In this document: positions 8,570-19,589 of the stretch, piece after piece
Layout: every line of letters starts with the position of its first letter
How positions within the stretch are numbered: position 1 is the stretch's first letter
NCBI GenBank assembly: GCA_947565635.1
Contig: CANOGU010000003.1
Span: 1 to 64,000, forward strand
DNA: 64,000 nucleotides
Reading direction: 5' to 3'
From: an uncultured Lactobacillus sp.
GTDB taxonomy: Bacteria; Bacillota; Bacilli; Lactobacillales; Lactobacillaceae
The notes under the pieces: generated by a model
The model's database searches: none
Told to the model about the DNA's origin: nothing
The model's input: the letters and a program-made list of their open reading frames with translations, nothing else
Made by a program: the position numbers and the translations under genes

Positions 8570-9922
8570 CTAGAAAAATTGCTTATAAATAGTTTTAACA
8601 ACTTGATCGGCTTCTTCTTTTTTAGTACCAATCATAATTGAAATTTGAGAAGCTCCTTGATTAATCATTTGTGGGGAAATGTTTTGTTCATTAAGTGCAG
8701 AAAGAATTTGCGCACTAATGCCCTCTTGATATTTCATACCTTCTCCAACGACCATGATAATAGCGTAGTCATCAATCCATTCTAATTGATCAGGATTAAT
8801 TAAAGATTGAATTTCATTGCAAATTAAATCAATTAGTTGATCATTTAAAAATTGACGATTGAAAATAATAGTAATGTCATCAATTCCAGAAGGCATGTGT
8901 TCATATGGAATATTGTGTTTATAAAGTATTTGCAAAATTCGTAACGTAAAGCCAGCTTCTTTATTGAGTAAGTATTTATGCAAGTAAAGAGCAGAGAAGT
9001 GTTTTTGGCTGGCTACGCCTGTCACTGGATTAGTCGGTTTAAATTTTTGATTAGGAACAATTAAAGTGCCTGCATTTTTAGGGTCGTTAGTATTTTTTAC
9101 GTTAATTGGAATTTTTCCTTCAATTGCAGGAATTAGAGCTTCATCATGAAAAACCGAAAATCCAGCATACGATAATTCTCGCATTTCACGGTAAGTCATT
9201 TGTTTAATTGAATCGGGATGTTCAATAATGCTAGGATTAGCTGCAAATATTCCATTAACATCAGTGAAATTTTCGTATAGATCAGCACGTAATCCACGTG
9301 CTAAGATTGCTCCTGTAATGTCAGATCCACCTCGAGAAAAAGTTGCAATATGTCCCGAAGGAGTCATTCCAAAAAATCCAGGAAAGACTATATATTCTCC
9401 TGAAGATAACTCAATTTTATCAAGATTGATATAGGTTTCAGGACTGACGATAGCATCGTTTGGTTCGCCAGTTACAGTTAAGCCTACATCAAAGGGATCA
9501 AGGAATTTAGCTTTTAGCCCCTTTTTGTTTAGGATCATTGTAATCAAACGAGCGTTCAAGCGTTCACCATGGGCTTTAAAAGCAGCAATAAGGTAACCAT
9601 CAGTTGGATAAATTTGTGTCGGTAAGGATAATAAAGCATTTCTAAGTTGCTCAAGTTCTTTATCTTCAACTTGAAAATATTTACCAATTTCTTGATAACG
9701 ACTAAAAATTTCGTCTACGATTTGTTTTAAATCTTCATGATTAAGAACTTTTTTAGCGTATTTGATTAAAAGATCGGTAACTTTGGTATCGGATTTTTTT
9801 CTTTTACCTGGTGCAGAGACGACCATTACTTGCCGACTGGGGTCGGCTAAAATAATATTAATTGCTTGATTGACGCTCTTTCCGGTAGCTAGTGAACTGC
9901 CACCAAATTTTACTACTTTCAC
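8570..9922 (-). CDS. lysC: Aspartate kinase (aspartokinase)
   Basis: Phosphorylates aspartate, the entry reaction for lysine, DAP, threonine and methionine. The 450-residue protein begins KVVKFGGSSLATG (ATP-binding amino-acid kinase fold) and has FSRGGSDITGAILARGL at the substrate site. Paired C-terminal ACT domains (about residues 310-450) probably bind an inhibitory amino acid. It is the first gene of a dapF-containing minus-strand unit. No riboswitch is seen in its 5' region, unlike the divergent lysA operon. The isozyme type (lysine- or threonine-sensitive) cannot be decided from sequence alone. Confidence 0.92.
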   Translation of the reverse strand: MKVVKFGGSSLATGKSVNQAINIILADPSRQVMVVSAPGKRKKSDTKVTDLLIKYAKKVLNHEDLKQIVDEIFSRYQEIGKYFQVEDKELEQLRNALLSLPTQIYPTDGYLIAAFKAHGERLNARLITMILNKKGLKAKFLDPFDVGLTVTGEPNDAIVSPETYINLDKIELSSGEYIVFPGFFGMTPSGHIATFSRGGSDITGAILARGLRADLYENFTDVNGIFAANPSIIEHPDSIKQMTYREMRELSYAGFSVFHDEALIPAIEGKIPINVKNTNDPKNAGTLIVPNQKFKPTNPVTGVASQKHFSALYLHKYLLNKEAGFTLRILQILYKHNIPYEHMPSGIDDITIIFNRQFLNDQLIDLICNEIQSLINPDQLEWIDDYAIIMVVGEGMKYQEGISAQILSALNEQNISPQMINQGASQISIMIGTKKEEADQVVKTIYKQFF

Positions 9923-10043
9923 ATTACTACTTCCTTTAGATTTATTTAAAACTATTTTTGATAGCTTTAGTTAAAATATTTTAATTGCAAGTTTAACATT
10001 ATTTTTAAAACTTGCAATTAAAATTAAAGATTCATGTAAAAGC

Positions 10044-10072
10044 TTGACTGTGTTTTTAATAAAATATACAAT
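10044..10072 (+). promoter_or_regulatory. Promoter of the lysine/DAP operon
   Basis: TTGACT (10044-10049), a 17-base spacer and TACAAT (10067-10072) place the transcript start a few bases before the riboswitch P1 stem. Confidence 0.65.
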
Positions 10073-10083
10073 TTAATTAAATT

Positions 10084-10254
10084 CGAAGAGGCGCAACTGA
10101 CAATAGTAGCAATTATGAGTTTGGCAAAACTATGATTAATTGTGAAAGGGAAAGTTGCCGAAGTGATAATATCTTGCCGAAATATTATTTGCTGGGTTGT
10201 AGTTTAAGAGACTGCAAACTGTCGCGAAAATCAAAATTCGCGGAGCGCTATCGA
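10084..10254 (+). ncRNA. Lysine riboswitch (L box)
   Basis: The conserved L-box blocks occur in order: GAAGAGGCGC near 10085, GGGAAAGTTGCCGAAG near 10148, GCTGGGTTGTAG near 10191, ACTGTCG near 10218 and the closing GGAGCGCTATCG near 10242, which pairs with the first block. A strong terminator follows. Lysine binding is expected to end transcription before lysA. Confidence 0.92.
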
Positions 10255-10276
10255 TCATAAGATTAAAAGCTTTTTT

Positions 10277-10315
10277 AGTCCATTGTTTGTTTAGCGCAAA
10301 CAATGGACTTTTTTG
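10277..10315 (+). terminator. Expression-platform terminator of the lysine riboswitch
   Basis: Perfect 13-bp stem AGTCCATTGTTTG / CAAACAATGGACT with a 7-base loop and a T run. It lies between the aptamer and the lysA start. Confidence 0.88.
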
Positions 10316-10352
10316 TTAGCGCTTCTACTTTTTTAGAAATGTAGGTAGAAAG

Positions 10353-11657
10353 ATGAACTCGCAAGTAACAAATCAAATTAATCAAGTAGGTCATTTAACT
10401 ATTGGTGGTGTAGATAGTATAGATTTAGCTAGAGAATACGGGACACCACTTGTTGTGTACGATGTTAATCAAATTCGTCATCAAATTAGAGCTTTTAAGA
10501 AAGTTTTTGAAGAAGAACAAGTTGATTATGCTGTGAGCTATGCCAGCAAAGCCTTTGCGGCAATTGCAATGTATCAAGTAGCAAGTGAAGAAGGTGCATC
10601 TACAGATGTTGTATCTGCTGGAGAACTTTATACAGCACTAAAGGCTGGCTTTCCAATGGAACGTGTTAGTTTTCATGGCAATAATAAGTCTAAAGCAGAA
10701 TTAGAAATGGCCGTAAAAAATCATGTGGGCAAGATTATGATTGATAATTTTTATGAGATTGACTTACTTAATGAAGTGCTAGAAGAAAATAATAGTGAGA
10801 TTAATGTCATGCTTAGAGTTACGCCAGGAATTTCAGCTCATACTCATGAATATGACCAAACCGGTCAAGTTGATAGCAAATTTGGTTTTGACATTGAATC
10901 TGGTCAAGCAGATTTGGCCTTAGAAAAAGTTTTAGCTAATCCGCGAATGCACATGCTTGGATTACATGCTCATATTGGTTCACAAATTTTTGAGTTGAAT
11001 GGCTTTGAAATGGCAGCGTCCAAACTAATCGAAATTGCAGTTTCTTGGCGTGAGAAACATGACTATACTGCTCAAGTTATTAATGTGGGTGGCGGTTTTG
11101 GGATTAAATATGTTGCTGAAGATCATCCATTAAAGCCAGAAGAATTTGTTAAAGCAATCATTAAAACAATTAAAAGTGAAGCTGCTAAAAATAATTTTCC
11201 AATTCCTGAGATTGATATTGAACCCGGACGTTCAATTGTTGGTCCGGCTGGATACAATTTATATACAGTGGGCAGTAGGAAAGATGTTCCTGGCCTTATT
11301 CCTTATTTAGCGGTTGATGGAGGAATGGGCGACAATATTCGTCCTGCACTTTATCAAGCAAAATATGAAGCTATTTTAGCTAATGATCCTAGAAAAAAGA
11401 CTATTCAAAAGGTTCACCTTGCTGGTAAATATTGTGAATCTGGAGATATTTTGGCTGATGCAGAACTTCCAGATGTAAAGCCAGGAGATATTTTAGCGAT
11501 GCTAGATACAGGTGCTTATGGTTATTCAATGGCTTCAAATTATAATCGAAATCCTCGACCAGCAGTTGTATTTGCCGAAAATGGTCAGGCTCAAGTTGTA
11601 ATTAAACGTGAGTCTTTAATGGATTTAGTTCATTTAGACCAAAGCTATAATGTTTAA
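10353..11657 (+). CDS. lysA: Diaminopimelate decarboxylase
   Basis: Forms L-lysine from meso-diaminopimelate. It is a PLP enzyme with a fold-III alanine-racemase-like barrel. The 434-residue protein has PLP lysine K66 (SYASKAF), the phosphate-binding GGGFGIKY, EPGRSIVG, and the cross-subunit C361 (YCESGDIL). It is the first gene of the riboswitch-controlled operon. The placement of the decarboxylase at the head suggests the pathway mainly serves lysine supply, for protein and for the Lys-type cross-bridge expected in this group (inference). Confidence 0.95.
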   Translation: MNSQVTNQINQVGHLTIGGVDSIDLAREYGTPLVVYDVNQIRHQIRAFKKVFEEEQVDYAVSYASKAFAAIAMYQVASEEGASTDVVSAGELYTALKAGFPMERVSFHGNNKSKAELEMAVKNHVGKIMIDNFYEIDLLNEVLEENNSEINVMLRVTPGISAHTHEYDQTGQVDSKFGFDIESGQADLALEKVLANPRMHMLGLHAHIGSQIFELNGFEMAASKLIEIAVSWREKHDYTAQVINVGGGFGIKYVAEDHPLKPEEFVKAIIKTIKSEAAKNNFPIPEIDIEPGRSIVGPAGYNLYTVGSRKDVPGLIPYLAVDGGMGDNIRPALYQAKYEAILANDPRKKTIQKVHLAGKYCESGDILADAELPDVKPGDILAMLDTGAYGYSMASNYNRNPRPAVVFAENGQAQVVIKRESLMDLVHLDQSYNV

Positions 11658-11675
11658 TTTAGAAAAGAGATTAAT

Positions 11676-12386
11676 ATGACAAAATTAGATGCACAAAGTA
11701 TTATCAACTACATTGGCAATGCTCCTAAAAAGACCCCTGTTAAGGTATATCTTAAAGGACAATTAAGTGAAATTGAATTTCCTGAAGGTATTCAAACATT
11801 TATTGAAGATCATAGTGGTGTGATTTTTGGAGACTGGAAAATAGTTAAGACAGTCTTAGATAATAATAAAGATAAAATAGTCGACTATGTGATTGAAAAT
11901 GATGCTAGAAATTCTGCTGTTCCCTTGCTTGATTTGAAAAAGTTTAATGCTCGCATTGAACCAGGAGCAATTATTCGTGATCAAGTTGAAATTGGTGCAA
12001 ATGCAGTCATTATGATGGGTGCCATTATCAATATTGGTGCTGAAATTGGTGATAACTCAATGATTGATATGGGTGCTGTTTTAGGCGGACGTGCAATTGT
12101 TGGTAAGCACTGTCATATAGGTGCAAATGCCGTGCTTGCGGGTGTAATTGAACCAGCTTCAGCTCAACCAGTCAGAATTGACGATAATGTTTTAATTGGC
12201 GCAAACGCTGTTGTAATTGAAGGCGTTCATGTGGGTGAAGGTGCAGTAATTGCAGCTGGTGCAATTGTAACGCATGATGTTGCTCCTCATACAATGGTGG
12301 CCGGAGTGCCTGCTAAGTTTATTAAAAATATTGACGAAAAGACTAAAAGTAAAACGGGCCTTGAAGATAATTTAAGAAAGATATAA
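11676..12386 (+). CDS. dapH: 2,3,4,5-tetrahydrodipicolinate N-acetyltransferase
   Basis: Acetyl-CoA-dependent acylation of tetrahydrodipicolinate, the first step of the acetylase branch of DAP synthesis. The 236-residue protein has an N-terminal alpha/beta cap (about 1-90) and then hexapeptide repeats forming a left-handed beta helix ([19 protein letters not shown] to about 215). It also appears as dapD in some annotations. It lies 19 bases after lysA and 3 bases before the deacetylase gene, a tight operon. Confidence 0.93.
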   Translation: MTKLDAQSIINYIGNAPKKTPVKVYLKGQLSEIEFPEGIQTFIEDHSGVIFGDWKIVKTVLDNNKDKIVDYVIENDARNSAVPLLDLKKFNARIEPGAIIRDQVEIGANAVIMMGAIINIGAEIGDNSMIDMGAVLGGRAIVGKHCHIGANAVLAGVIEPASAQPVRIDDNVLIGANAVVIEGVHVGEGAVIAAGAIVTHDVAPHTMVAGVPAKFIKNIDEKTKSKTGLEDNLRKI

Positions 12387-12388
12387 AG

Positions 12389-13537
12389 ATGATTTTAAGT
12401 GAAGCAGAATTAATTGAAATTAGACGGCATTTACATCAAATTCCTGAACTTGCGCTAAAAGAATTTCAAACTCATGATTATCTTTTAAGTATTATTGATC
12501 AATTAAAACAAGACTATTTAGAAATAGAGATTCCCCAAAAATTACCAACGGCAATATTAGTCTTGGTTAAAGGAAGTAATCCTAAGCGAACAATTGGTTA
12601 TCGTACAGATATTGATGCTTTACCAGTAACTGAAAAAACAGGCCTATCGTATTCCTCAAAACATTCAAATATAATGCATGCTTGTGGACATGATATTCAT
12701 ATGACAGTTGCCTTAGGACTTTTGAGTTATTTTAGTGAAAATCAGCCTAAAGATAATTTATTGTTTTTCTTTCAGCCAGCTGAAGAAAGTGAGAGTGGCG
12801 GTAAAAAGGCTTATGAACTAGGAATCTTTCATGATCAATTTAAGCCTGATGAATTCTATGGATTGCATGATAATCCTAATTTACCAGCGGGCGCAATTGG
12901 CTGTCGGATAGGAACTTTATTTGCTGGAACAACAGAAGTTAATATTGATGTAAATGGTAAAAGTGGACATGCTGCTTTTCCACAAAATGCTAATGATACC
13001 GTAGTAGCAAGTGCTAGTTTAATTATGCAAATCCAGACAATTATTTCGCGTAGTATTGATCCTATTCAAAGTGGTGTTATCACTTTGGGTAAGGTTGAAG
13101 CAGGAACGATTCGAAATGTAATTGCAGGTCATACACGCATTGAGGGCACTATTCGGGGTCTAACTCAAAAAATGATTCTAGAAATTGATGATCGTTTAAG
13201 AGAGGTATGTCAGGGAATTGCTCGCAGCTACAATATGGAAGTAAAGTTGAAATTAAATCAAGGCGGTTATTGGCCAGTTGAGAACGATCCTGAATTAACT
13301 AAAAAGTTTATTTCATATATGAAAAATAATCCTGAAGTTAAATACATTGAAACTCCACCAGCAATGACAGGAGAAGATTTTGGCTTTTTATTGGCTAAGT
13401 TTCCAGGCGTAATGTTTTGGCTGGGAGTAGAAGATGATTCAGAACTTCATTCAGCTACTTTAACACCTAATGAAAAGAGCATTATGCGCGGAGTTGACGC
13501 AGTTAAGGGATTTTTGATTAATAGAATGGAGAATTAA
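12389..13537 (+). CDS. dapL: N-acetyldiaminopimelate deacetylase (M20D peptidase family)
   Basis: Removes the acetyl group from N-acetyl-LL-DAP, giving LL-DAP for DapF. The 382-residue protein has metal-site residues C99 and H101 (HACGHDIHM), the PAEES glutamates near 134 and a late His in the C-terminal part. Its place between dapH and dapA separates it from general M20D amidohydrolases. The symbol follows the Bacillus ykuR/dapL usage and should not be confused with plant LL-DAP aminotransferase. Confidence 0.9.
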   Translation: MILSEAELIEIRRHLHQIPELALKEFQTHDYLLSIIDQLKQDYLEIEIPQKLPTAILVLVKGSNPKRTIGYRTDIDALPVTEKTGLSYSSKHSNIMHACGHDIHMTVALGLLSYFSENQPKDNLLFFFQPAEESESGGKKAYELGIFHDQFKPDEFYGLHDNPNLPAGAIGCRIGTLFAGTTEVNIDVNGKSGHAAFPQNANDTVVASASLIMQIQTIISRSIDPIQSGVITLGKVEAGTIRNVIAGHTRIEGTIRGLTQKMILEIDDRLREVCQGIARSYNMEVKLKLNQGGYWPVENDPELTKKFISYMKNNPEVKYIETPPAMTGEDFGFLLAKFPGVMFWLGVEDDSELHSATLTPNEKSIMRGVDAVKGFLINRMEN

Positions 13538-13539
13538 AA

Positions 13540-14478
13540 ATGATAGGATTAAGGGATGCTGATTTGTTAACGGCTATTGTGACACCATTTGGTGAAAATG
13601 AAAAAATTAATTTTGATAGCTTGAAAAAGTTAACCAATTATTTAATTAATCAAGGTACTAATGGTTTTGTCATTGGTGGTACGACAGGTGAAACACCTGA
13701 ATTATCTCATGACGAAAAAATTGAACTTTACACAAAGTTTGGTGAAATTGTTAATGGACGAGTACCAGTGATTGCTGGGACTGGAAGTAATAATACAGCT
13801 GAAACAGTTGCTTTTACCAATGAAGTGGCTAGAATTAAGGGGATAGACTATGCCTTGATCGTGGTACCGCCATATAACAAACCTAATCAACGTAGTATGG
13901 TAGCTCACTTTACGGCAGTAGCAGAAAATGTAAATCTACCAATTTTAATTTACAATATCCCTGGTCGAACTGGTGTAAAGATGAATCAAGAAACGATTGT
14001 ACAACTTTCTCATGTAGAAAATATTAAGGGAATTAAGCAATGTGCAAGTTTAGAAGAATTGGAATATATTATTGACCACAAAGATAGTGACTTCCAAGTC
14101 TTTACTGGTGAAGATAGTCAAGCTTTAACTGCTCGATTGCTTGGAGCTAATGGGGTTGTTTCAGTTGCTTCTCATATTTATTCAAAACAAATGAGAGAAA
14201 TGTACGATAACCTATATGCAGGTAATTATCCTGAAGCTGCTCGATTACAACGCTGGCTTACACCAAAAATGGCAGCTCTTTTTATGTATCCATCACCGTC
14301 GCCAGTTAAAGCAGTATTAAATGCGCAAGGATTTAATACTGGAGATTGCCGTTTACCATTAGTTAGTTTAAATAATGAAGAAAAAGTTATCCTTGCTCAA
14401 AAATTAGGGTTAAGTGATGATGCATTGATGAATAAATTAGCACTGGATTTAGGAAAAGAAGTTGAAAAAGATGACTAA
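13540..14478 (+). CDS. dapA: 4-hydroxy-tetrahydrodipicolinate synthase
   Basis: Condenses aspartate semialdehyde with pyruvate. The 312-residue TIM barrel shows the GGTTGE loop (47-52), Y138 ([10 protein letters not shown]) and Schiff-base lysine K166 (GIKQC). Its stop overlaps the start of dapB. It begins 3 bases after dapL. Confidence 0.95.
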   Translation: MIGLRDADLLTAIVTPFGENEKINFDSLKKLTNYLINQGTNGFVIGGTTGETPELSHDEKIELYTKFGEIVNGRVPVIAGTGSNNTAETVAFTNEVARIKGIDYALIVVPPYNKPNQRSMVAHFTAVAENVNLPILIYNIPGRTGVKMNQETIVQLSHVENIKGIKQCASLEELEYIIDHKDSDFQVFTGEDSQALTARLLGANGVVSVASHIYSKQMREMYDNLYAGNYPEAARLQRWLTPKMAALFMYPSPSPVKAVLNAQGFNTGDCRLPLVSLNNEEKVILAQKLGLSDDALMNKLALDLGKEVEKDD

Positions 14479-15250
14479 AAAAGTATTAATTGCAGGTTTT
14501 ACCGGCGCAATGGGACAAAAAGCCGTTAATTTGGTAAATAAAATGGATGATTTTGAAATCGTAGCAGGTCTTAGTCCGATAGCAAAAAATGATCCAGAAA
14601 AATATTCTCTACCGAAAGATGCTCAAATTTTTAAACAGATAAGTGAAATTCCAGAAGACATAGCTGATATTTGGATTGATTTTACAACACCGACTGCAGT
14701 ATATGAAAATGTTAGATTTGCGCTGAACCATCATATTTCGCCGGTTGTTGGTACTACCGGGTTAAGTGATGATCAAGAAACAGAATTACTTGCTTTATCT
14801 AGAAAAGAGCAAGTAGGCGGGTTAATTGCGCCTAACTTTGGAATGTCAGCAGTTTTATTGATGAAATTTGCTAAAGAAGCAGCAAAATACTTTCCAGATG
14901 TGGAAATTATTGAAATGCATCATGCAGATAAAAAAGATGCTCCGTCCGGTACTGCTTTAAGTACCGCAAAGTTAATTGCAGAAAATCGTCCTGAACATGA
15001 AACAGCTCCTGAGGAAGTTGAAAGTTTAAGAAATGTTCGCGGTGGTGATTATCAAGGAATTAAGATTCATTCAGTGCGCTTACCAGGATATATTGCTCAT
15101 GAACAAGTACTGTTTGGAGGAAATGGTGAAGCTTTAACGATCAGACAAGATTCTTTCGACCGTGAATCATTTATGAGTGGGGTAAAAGTTGCTCTTGAAA
15201 AGGTATCAGCTTTGAATGAACTGGTAATTGGGTTAGAGAATATTTTATAG
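14471..15250 (+). CDS. dapB: 4-hydroxy-tetrahydrodipicolinate reductase
   Basis: NAD(P)H-dependent reduction giving tetrahydrodipicolinate. About 259 residues, with the Rossmann motif GFTGAMGQ at the N-terminus, the catalytic [15 protein letters not shown] block and VGTTG. The ATG at 14471 overlaps dapA by 8 bases. A TTG three codons upstream (14462) has the better-spaced AGGA and is a possible alternative start. Confidence 0.94.
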   Translation: MTKKVLIAGFTGAMGQKAVNLVNKMDDFEIVAGLSPIAKNDPEKYSLPKDAQIFKQISEIPEDIADIWIDFTTPTAVYENVRFALNHHISPVVGTTGLSDDQETELLALSRKEQVGGLIAPNFGMSAVLLMKFAKEAAKYFPDVEIIEMHHADKKDAPSGTALSTAKLIAENRPEHETAPEEVESLRNVRGGDYQGIKIHSVRLPGYIAHEQVLFGGNGEALTIRQDSFDRESFMSGVKVALEKVSALNELVIGLENIL

Positions 15251-15265
15251 ATTGTGAGGACTAAA

Positions 15266-16450
15266 ATGCCAGAATTAGCTAATGATCTTCATTTTAGTGA
15301 AAAAGTTCAGAATTTAAAGCCATCAGGAATTAGAATTTTTGATAATAAAGTTTCAAAAATCCCAGGTATTATTAAGTTAACTTTGGGTGAGCCAGATTTA
15401 AATACGCCAGAACACGTGAAACAAGCCGCAATTGAAAGTATTGAAAATAATGATTCACATTATGCTCCTCAAAAAGGAAAAAAGGAGCTTTTGGAAGCTA
15501 TCAGTAATTTTTTAGCGCAAAAAATTCAAGTTAAATATGATCCCGAAAGTGAGATTGTAGCAACAGTTGGAGCTACTGAAGCAATTAATGCGGCTATTTT
15601 TACTCTGCTTAATCCCGAAGATAAAATTTTAGTACCAACACCAGTCTTTTCTTTATATTGGCCTGTTGCCAACTTGGCAGGCGTGCAATATTCACTTGTA
15701 AATACTGCTGCCGATAATTTTAAATTGACGGCTGAAAAATTAGAAACGACCCTTAAAACAGAGCCTAATATAAAAGCGATTATCTTGAATTATCCTACTA
15801 ACCCTACTGGAGTTGAATATACAAAGGAAGAAATTAAACAGCTAGCTCAGATTATTAGAAAATATCACCTCTATGTAATTACCGATGAAATCTATAGTTC
15901 TTTAACCTACGGTGTTGATCATTATTCAATTGCTACTGAAATTCCTGAGCGTGCTTTATATATTTCAGGTTTATCAAAATCTCATGCAATGACTGGTTAT
16001 CGTTTAGGTTATATTGCTGGCCCTAAAAAGGTAATGGAACAAGTAAGTAAAGTTCATGGATTGATGGTAACTACAACAACTGATTCTTCTCAAGCTGCCG
16101 CTATTGAAGCATTAAATAATGGATACGAAGACGTTGAAAAATATCGAAAAATTTATGAAAAAAGACGTAAATTTGTATTTAATGAACTAACCAATCTCGG
16201 TTTTGATGTTGTTAATCCACAGGGAGCGTTTTATATTTTTGCTAAAATTCCAGCAAAATATGGTAAAGATGATATGCAATTTGCACTTGATTTAGCTTTT
16301 AAGAAAAAAGTTGGAGTTACTCCTGGTAGTGCTTTTGGACCAGGGGGCGAAGGATATGTACGTTTATCATATGCTTCGTCAGATGAGAGCTTACGTATTG
16401 CTATGAAAAGGATTAGTGAATTTTTGAAAGAGGATAATGAAGATGACTAA
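15266..16450 (+). CDS. patA: Aminotransferase, probable N-acetyl-LL-diaminopimelate aminotransferase
   Basis: A fold-type I PLP aminotransferase of 394 residues. The PLP lysine is K238 ([16 protein letters not shown]), and NYPTNPTG is the conserved substrate/PLP loop. The operon supplies every other enzyme of the acetylase route, so this gene most likely performs the missing transamination of N-acetyl-2-amino-6-ketopimelate. Sequence alone would also allow an aspartate aminotransferase. The start at 15266 is chosen for GAGG 6 bases upstream; an upstream GTG at 15254 has none. Confidence 0.85.
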   Translation: MPELANDLHFSEKVQNLKPSGIRIFDNKVSKIPGIIKLTLGEPDLNTPEHVKQAAIESIENNDSHYAPQKGKKELLEAISNFLAQKIQVKYDPESEIVATVGATEAINAAIFTLLNPEDKILVPTPVFSLYWPVANLAGVQYSLVNTAADNFKLTAEKLETTLKTEPNIKAIILNYPTNPTGVEYTKEEIKQLAQIIRKYHLYVITDEIYSSLTYGVDHYSIATEIPERALYISGLSKSHAMTGYRLGYIAGPKKVMEQVSKVHGLMVTTTTDSSQAAAIEALNNGYEDVEKYRKIYEKRRKFVFNELTNLGFDVVNPQGAFYIFAKIPAKYGKDDMQFALDLAFKKKVGVTPGSAFGPGGEGYVRLSYASSDESLRIAMKRISEFLKEDNEDD

Positions 16451-17501
16451 AGAATATAATGTTGCGATTTTAGGTGCTACGGGTGCTGTTGGTAGAAGAA
16501 TGATTGAACAATTAGCTCAGTCAACGATTCCAGTTAAAAGCGTTAAATTGCTTGCTTCATCTAGATCAGCTGGAACAGTACTTAAGTTTAGAGATCAAGA
16601 ATTAACTGTTGAAGAAACTACTCCAGAATCTTTTGATGGAATAGACTTAGTTTTATCATCAGCTGGTGGTGGAGTTTCTAAAAAGTTCTTGCCAGAAGCA
16701 GTTAAACGTGGAGCAGTTTGTGTTGATAATACTAGTGCTTTTAGAATGGATGAAGATGTACCATTAGTAGTACCAGAAGTTAATCCAGAAGCCTTAAAAA
16801 ATCACCATGGCATTATTGCTAATCCTAACTGTTCAACTATTCAAATGGTAATGGCACTTGAACCAGTACGTAGAAAGTTTGGCTTGAAACAAATCATTGT
16901 TTCTACTTATCAAGCAGCTTCTGGTGCTGGACAAGCTGCAATTGAAGAATTAAAAAGGGAAACTCAGGACTATTTGGATGGTAAAGATATGCAAAACGGT
17001 GCAAAAATTTTACCAACTAAGGGCGATAAAAAACATTATCCTTTAGCATTTAACTTGTTACCACAAATTGATGTTTTAGAAGATAATGGTTATTCTCATG
17101 AAGAATGGAAAATGATTCATGAAACTAAGAAGATTATGCTTAATGACATGAATTCGCAAGATATTAAGGTGACTGCTACTTGTGTTCGTGTTCCAGTACC
17201 GATTGCACATGGAGAAAGTGTTTACTTTACAGTGGAAGATGAAACTGCTACTGCGCAAGATATTATGAATGCAATTGCAGATTTTCCAGGGGTTGTTTTG
17301 CAAGATGATATTAAGAATCAAATATATCCACAGCCGATTACTGCGGAAGGGTCACGTGATACATTTGTTGGCCGGATAAGACCTGACTATGAAAATAAGG
17401 GTGCTTTTAATATGTGGGTAGTTGCGGACAACTTGTTGAAAGGCGCTGCATGGAATACTGTTGAAAATGCAGAATATTTGGTAAAAATGAACTTAGTATA
17501 A
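16443..17501 (+). CDS. asd: Aspartate-semialdehyde dehydrogenase
   Basis: Reduces aspartyl phosphate made by LysC to aspartate semialdehyde. About 352 residues. The NADP loop is [10 protein letters not shown], and the catalytic cysteine C130 is in [20 protein letters not shown] is the conserved substrate region. It overlaps the patA stop by 8 bases. The ATG at 16443 has AGGA 8 bases upstream; an ATG at 16437 is too close to that RBS. It is the last gene of the operon. Confidence 0.95.
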   Translation: MTKEYNVAILGATGAVGRRMIEQLAQSTIPVKSVKLLASSRSAGTVLKFRDQELTVEETTPESFDGIDLVLSSAGGGVSKKFLPEAVKRGAVCVDNTSAFRMDEDVPLVVPEVNPEALKNHHGIIANPNCSTIQMVMALEPVRRKFGLKQIIVSTYQAASGAGQAAIEELKRETQDYLDGKDMQNGAKILPTKGDKKHYPLAFNLLPQIDVLEDNGYSHEEWKMIHETKKIMLNDMNSQDIKVTATCVRVPVPIAHGESVYFTVEDETATAQDIMNAIADFPGVVLQDDIKNQIYPQPITAEGSRDTFVGRIRPDYENKGAFNMWVVADNLLKGAAWNTVENAEYLVKMNLV

Positions 17502-17514
17502 ACTAAAATAGCAA

Positions 17515-17553
17515 TAAAAAAGATTCGAGGATATTTTCTCGAATCTTTTTATT
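17515..17553. terminator. Terminator between asd and pbuX
   Basis: Arms AAAAAAGATTCGAG and CTCGAATCTTTTT with an 8-base loop and symmetric A/T runs. It serves the two convergent operons. Confidence 0.88.
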
Positions 17554-17594
17554 TATAGATATACACCCTAGAGGGGATGTTAAGACTTTGTTAA

Positions 17595-18923
17595 TTAATG
17601 TTGTATTTCAATCTTTTCGGGTGCAGCAGGGATATGTTGTTCTTCTAAACCGGATTTTCCTTTAAATAATAGGTTGAGGATAGTAGCACTTAAACTAGCT
17701 ACAACAATACCATTTCCGAGGAGTAACTGAACAGTTTCAGGTAAAGCTTGGAAAACTTGTGGATAAACAGTAACGCCTAAGCCGAGGCCAATTGAAATAG
17801 CAACGATTAAAATATTGCGAGTATCCTCAAAATCAACGCGTTTAAGCATCCGCATCCCTTGAACGGCAATCATAGTAAACATTACTAACATTGCTCCGCC
17901 CAAAACAGAGTTTGGAATAATAGTCACTAAGGCACCAAATTTTGGCAATAATCCCATTAACATTAAAAAGCCTGATGCCCAGTAAATAGGTCTTTTAGTA
18001 GTGATACCTGATAATTCAAGTAAACCAACATTTTGTGAAAAAGTAGTGTAGGGGAATGTGTTAAAGATTCCGCCAAGGATCTGTGCGAGCCCTTCAGCAC
18101 GATAACCTTTTTTGAGGTCATCGCTTGTGATATCTTTGTGGAGTAAATCACCAATAGCAAAGAATACTCCAGTAGATTCAACCATTGAAACGAGAGCAAT
18201 AATGATCATTGTTAAACTAGATGACCACTCAAACTGTGGCATTCCAAAGTAAAAAGGTTGAGGTAAGTGGAACCAAGAAGCTTGAGCAACTGGAGTAAGT
18301 GAAACCATACCCAGAGTACTGGCAATTAAGGTTCCTGCAATTAATCCCACTAAAACAGCGATGGATTTGATAAATCCTTTGCCCCAAACTTGAAGGGCAA
18401 GAATAATTGCTACAGTTATAAAGCCAGTTAAAAGATTTTTAGGATCACCGAAATTTTTAGCTGCAGAATTACCGCCACCAAGATTTTGAATAGAAACTGG
18501 AATTAAGGAAAGCCCGATAACTGTGATTAAACTTCCTGTTACAACGGGCGGAAAGAGTTTCTTTATTTTTGAAAAATAACCAGCAACTAAAAATACGAAA
18601 ATACCGGCTACAATAATAGCACCGTACATTGTGCCGATAGTAAATTTTTTACCAATCATTTGAAGAGGCGCAACTGCCTGAATTGCACATCCTAACACAA
18701 CTGGCAAGCCAATACCAAAATAACGGTTACGTAAGAGCTGCAGCGCAGTGGCTAAACCACACATGAAAATATCAATTGAAACTAGATAAGTCATTTGTGT
18801 GGAGTTGAATTTTAAAGCTGTCCCAATTAAAAGAGGAACTGCAATCGCTCCTGAGTACATTGCTAATAAGTGCTGCAAACCTAATAGAGCTGCTTTTTTG
18901 TGGTTAACTTGCATATGCTTCAT
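17595..18923 (-). CDS. pbuX: Xanthine permease (NCS2 nucleobase:cation symporter)
   Basis: A 442-residue polytopic membrane protein with about 12-14 hydrophobic segments. It has the NCS2 features QHLLAMYSGAIAVPL at the N-terminus and the E-containing TM8 region SMVESTGVFFAIGD. It starts 4 bases after the xpt stop, with AGGAG inside xpt, so the two are cotranscribed behind the purine riboswitch. Pairing with xanthine phosphoribosyltransferase favours xanthine over uracil as substrate. Confidence 0.9.
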   Translation of the reverse strand: MKHMQVNHKKAALLGLQHLLAMYSGAIAVPLLIGTALKFNSTQMTYLVSIDIFMCGLATALQLLRNRYFGIGLPVVLGCAIQAVAPLQMIGKKFTIGTMYGAIIVAGIFVFLVAGYFSKIKKLFPPVVTGSLITVIGLSLIPVSIQNLGGGNSAAKNFGDPKNLLTGFITVAIILALQVWGKGFIKSIAVLVGLIAGTLIASTLGMVSLTPVAQASWFHLPQPFYFGMPQFEWSSSLTMIIIALVSMVESTGVFFAIGDLLHKDITSDDLKKGYRAEGLAQILGGIFNTFPYTTFSQNVGLLELSGITTKRPIYWASGFLMLMGLLPKFGALVTIIPNSVLGGAMLVMFTMIAVQGMRMLKRVDFEDTRNILIVAISIGLGLGVTVYPQVFQALPETVQLLLGNGIVVASLSATILNLLFKGKSGLEEQHIPAAPEKIEIQH

Positions 18924-18926
18924 TTA

Positions 18927-19502
18927 TTATTCTCCTACAAAATGCACTTGATTATTCTCAAAGTTGGCAATTCTAGCTAAGGCTTCAAGACGATAACCAT
19001 GTTCTTTAACCCAGTCACTACCACCTTGGAACTCTTTAGCTACCACTACGCCGACACCTGCTACAGATGCATCGGCTTGTTTGGCAATATTAAGCATTCC
19101 CTTAACAGCTTCACCATGTGCTAAAAAATCGTCAATAATTAATAAATGGTCATCACTACTTAAAAATTTCTTTTCAACACAAATTTTGTTATTAACTTTT
19201 TTGGTATAAGAAAATACGTCTGCCCAATAAACAGCATCGTTGAGAGTAGATGGCTTTTTCTTTCTTGCAAAAACCATTGGAACGCCCAATTGATAAGCTG
19301 CCATGATACCAGGTGCAATTCCTGAAGCTTCGCAAGTAAGAACTTTAGTGATCTTTTCATTTTCAAATAAACGCTTAAATTCTTTGCCTACTTGCATCAT
19401 AAGTTCCGGATCGACTTGATGATTAAGAAAAGAGTTAATCTTTAAAACGTTTCCATCCAATACCTCTCCATCTTTGCGAATCCGTTCCTCAAGTAATTTC
19501 AA
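18927..19502 (-). CDS. xpt: Xanthine phosphoribosyltransferase
   Basis: Salvages xanthine to XMP, which GuaA (at 20.7-22.2 kb) can convert to GMP. The 191-residue protein has the PRPP loop LLIIDDFLAHGEA and begins MKLLEERIRKDGEVL as in other Xpt proteins. It starts with TTG, preceded by AGGAGG at 6 bases. It lies first behind the guanine-class riboswitch. Confidence 0.95.
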   Translation of the reverse strand: MKLLEERIRKDGEVLDGNVLKINSFLNHQVDPELMMQVGKEFKRLFENEKITKVLTCEASGIAPGIMAAYQLGVPMVFARKKKPSTLNDAVYWADVFSYTKKVNNKICVEKKFLSSDDHLLIIDDFLAHGEAVKGMLNIAKQADASVAGVGVVVAKEFQGGSDWVKEHGYRLEALARIANFENNQVHFVGE

Positions 19503-19518
19503 TTTATTCCTCCTGCAT

Positions 19519-19561
19519 AAAAAAAGACCCCTTCTACCCGTGAATTAGGGTAAAAGAAGTC
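19519..19561 (-). terminator. Expression-platform terminator of the purine riboswitch
   Basis: On the minus strand the arms GACTTCTTTTACCC and GGGTAGAAGGGGTC pair, with some G-U pairs, and are followed by seven T residues just upstream of xpt. Confidence 0.85.
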
Positions 19562-19589
19562 CTTTGTACTGCTACTTATGACATCGATT

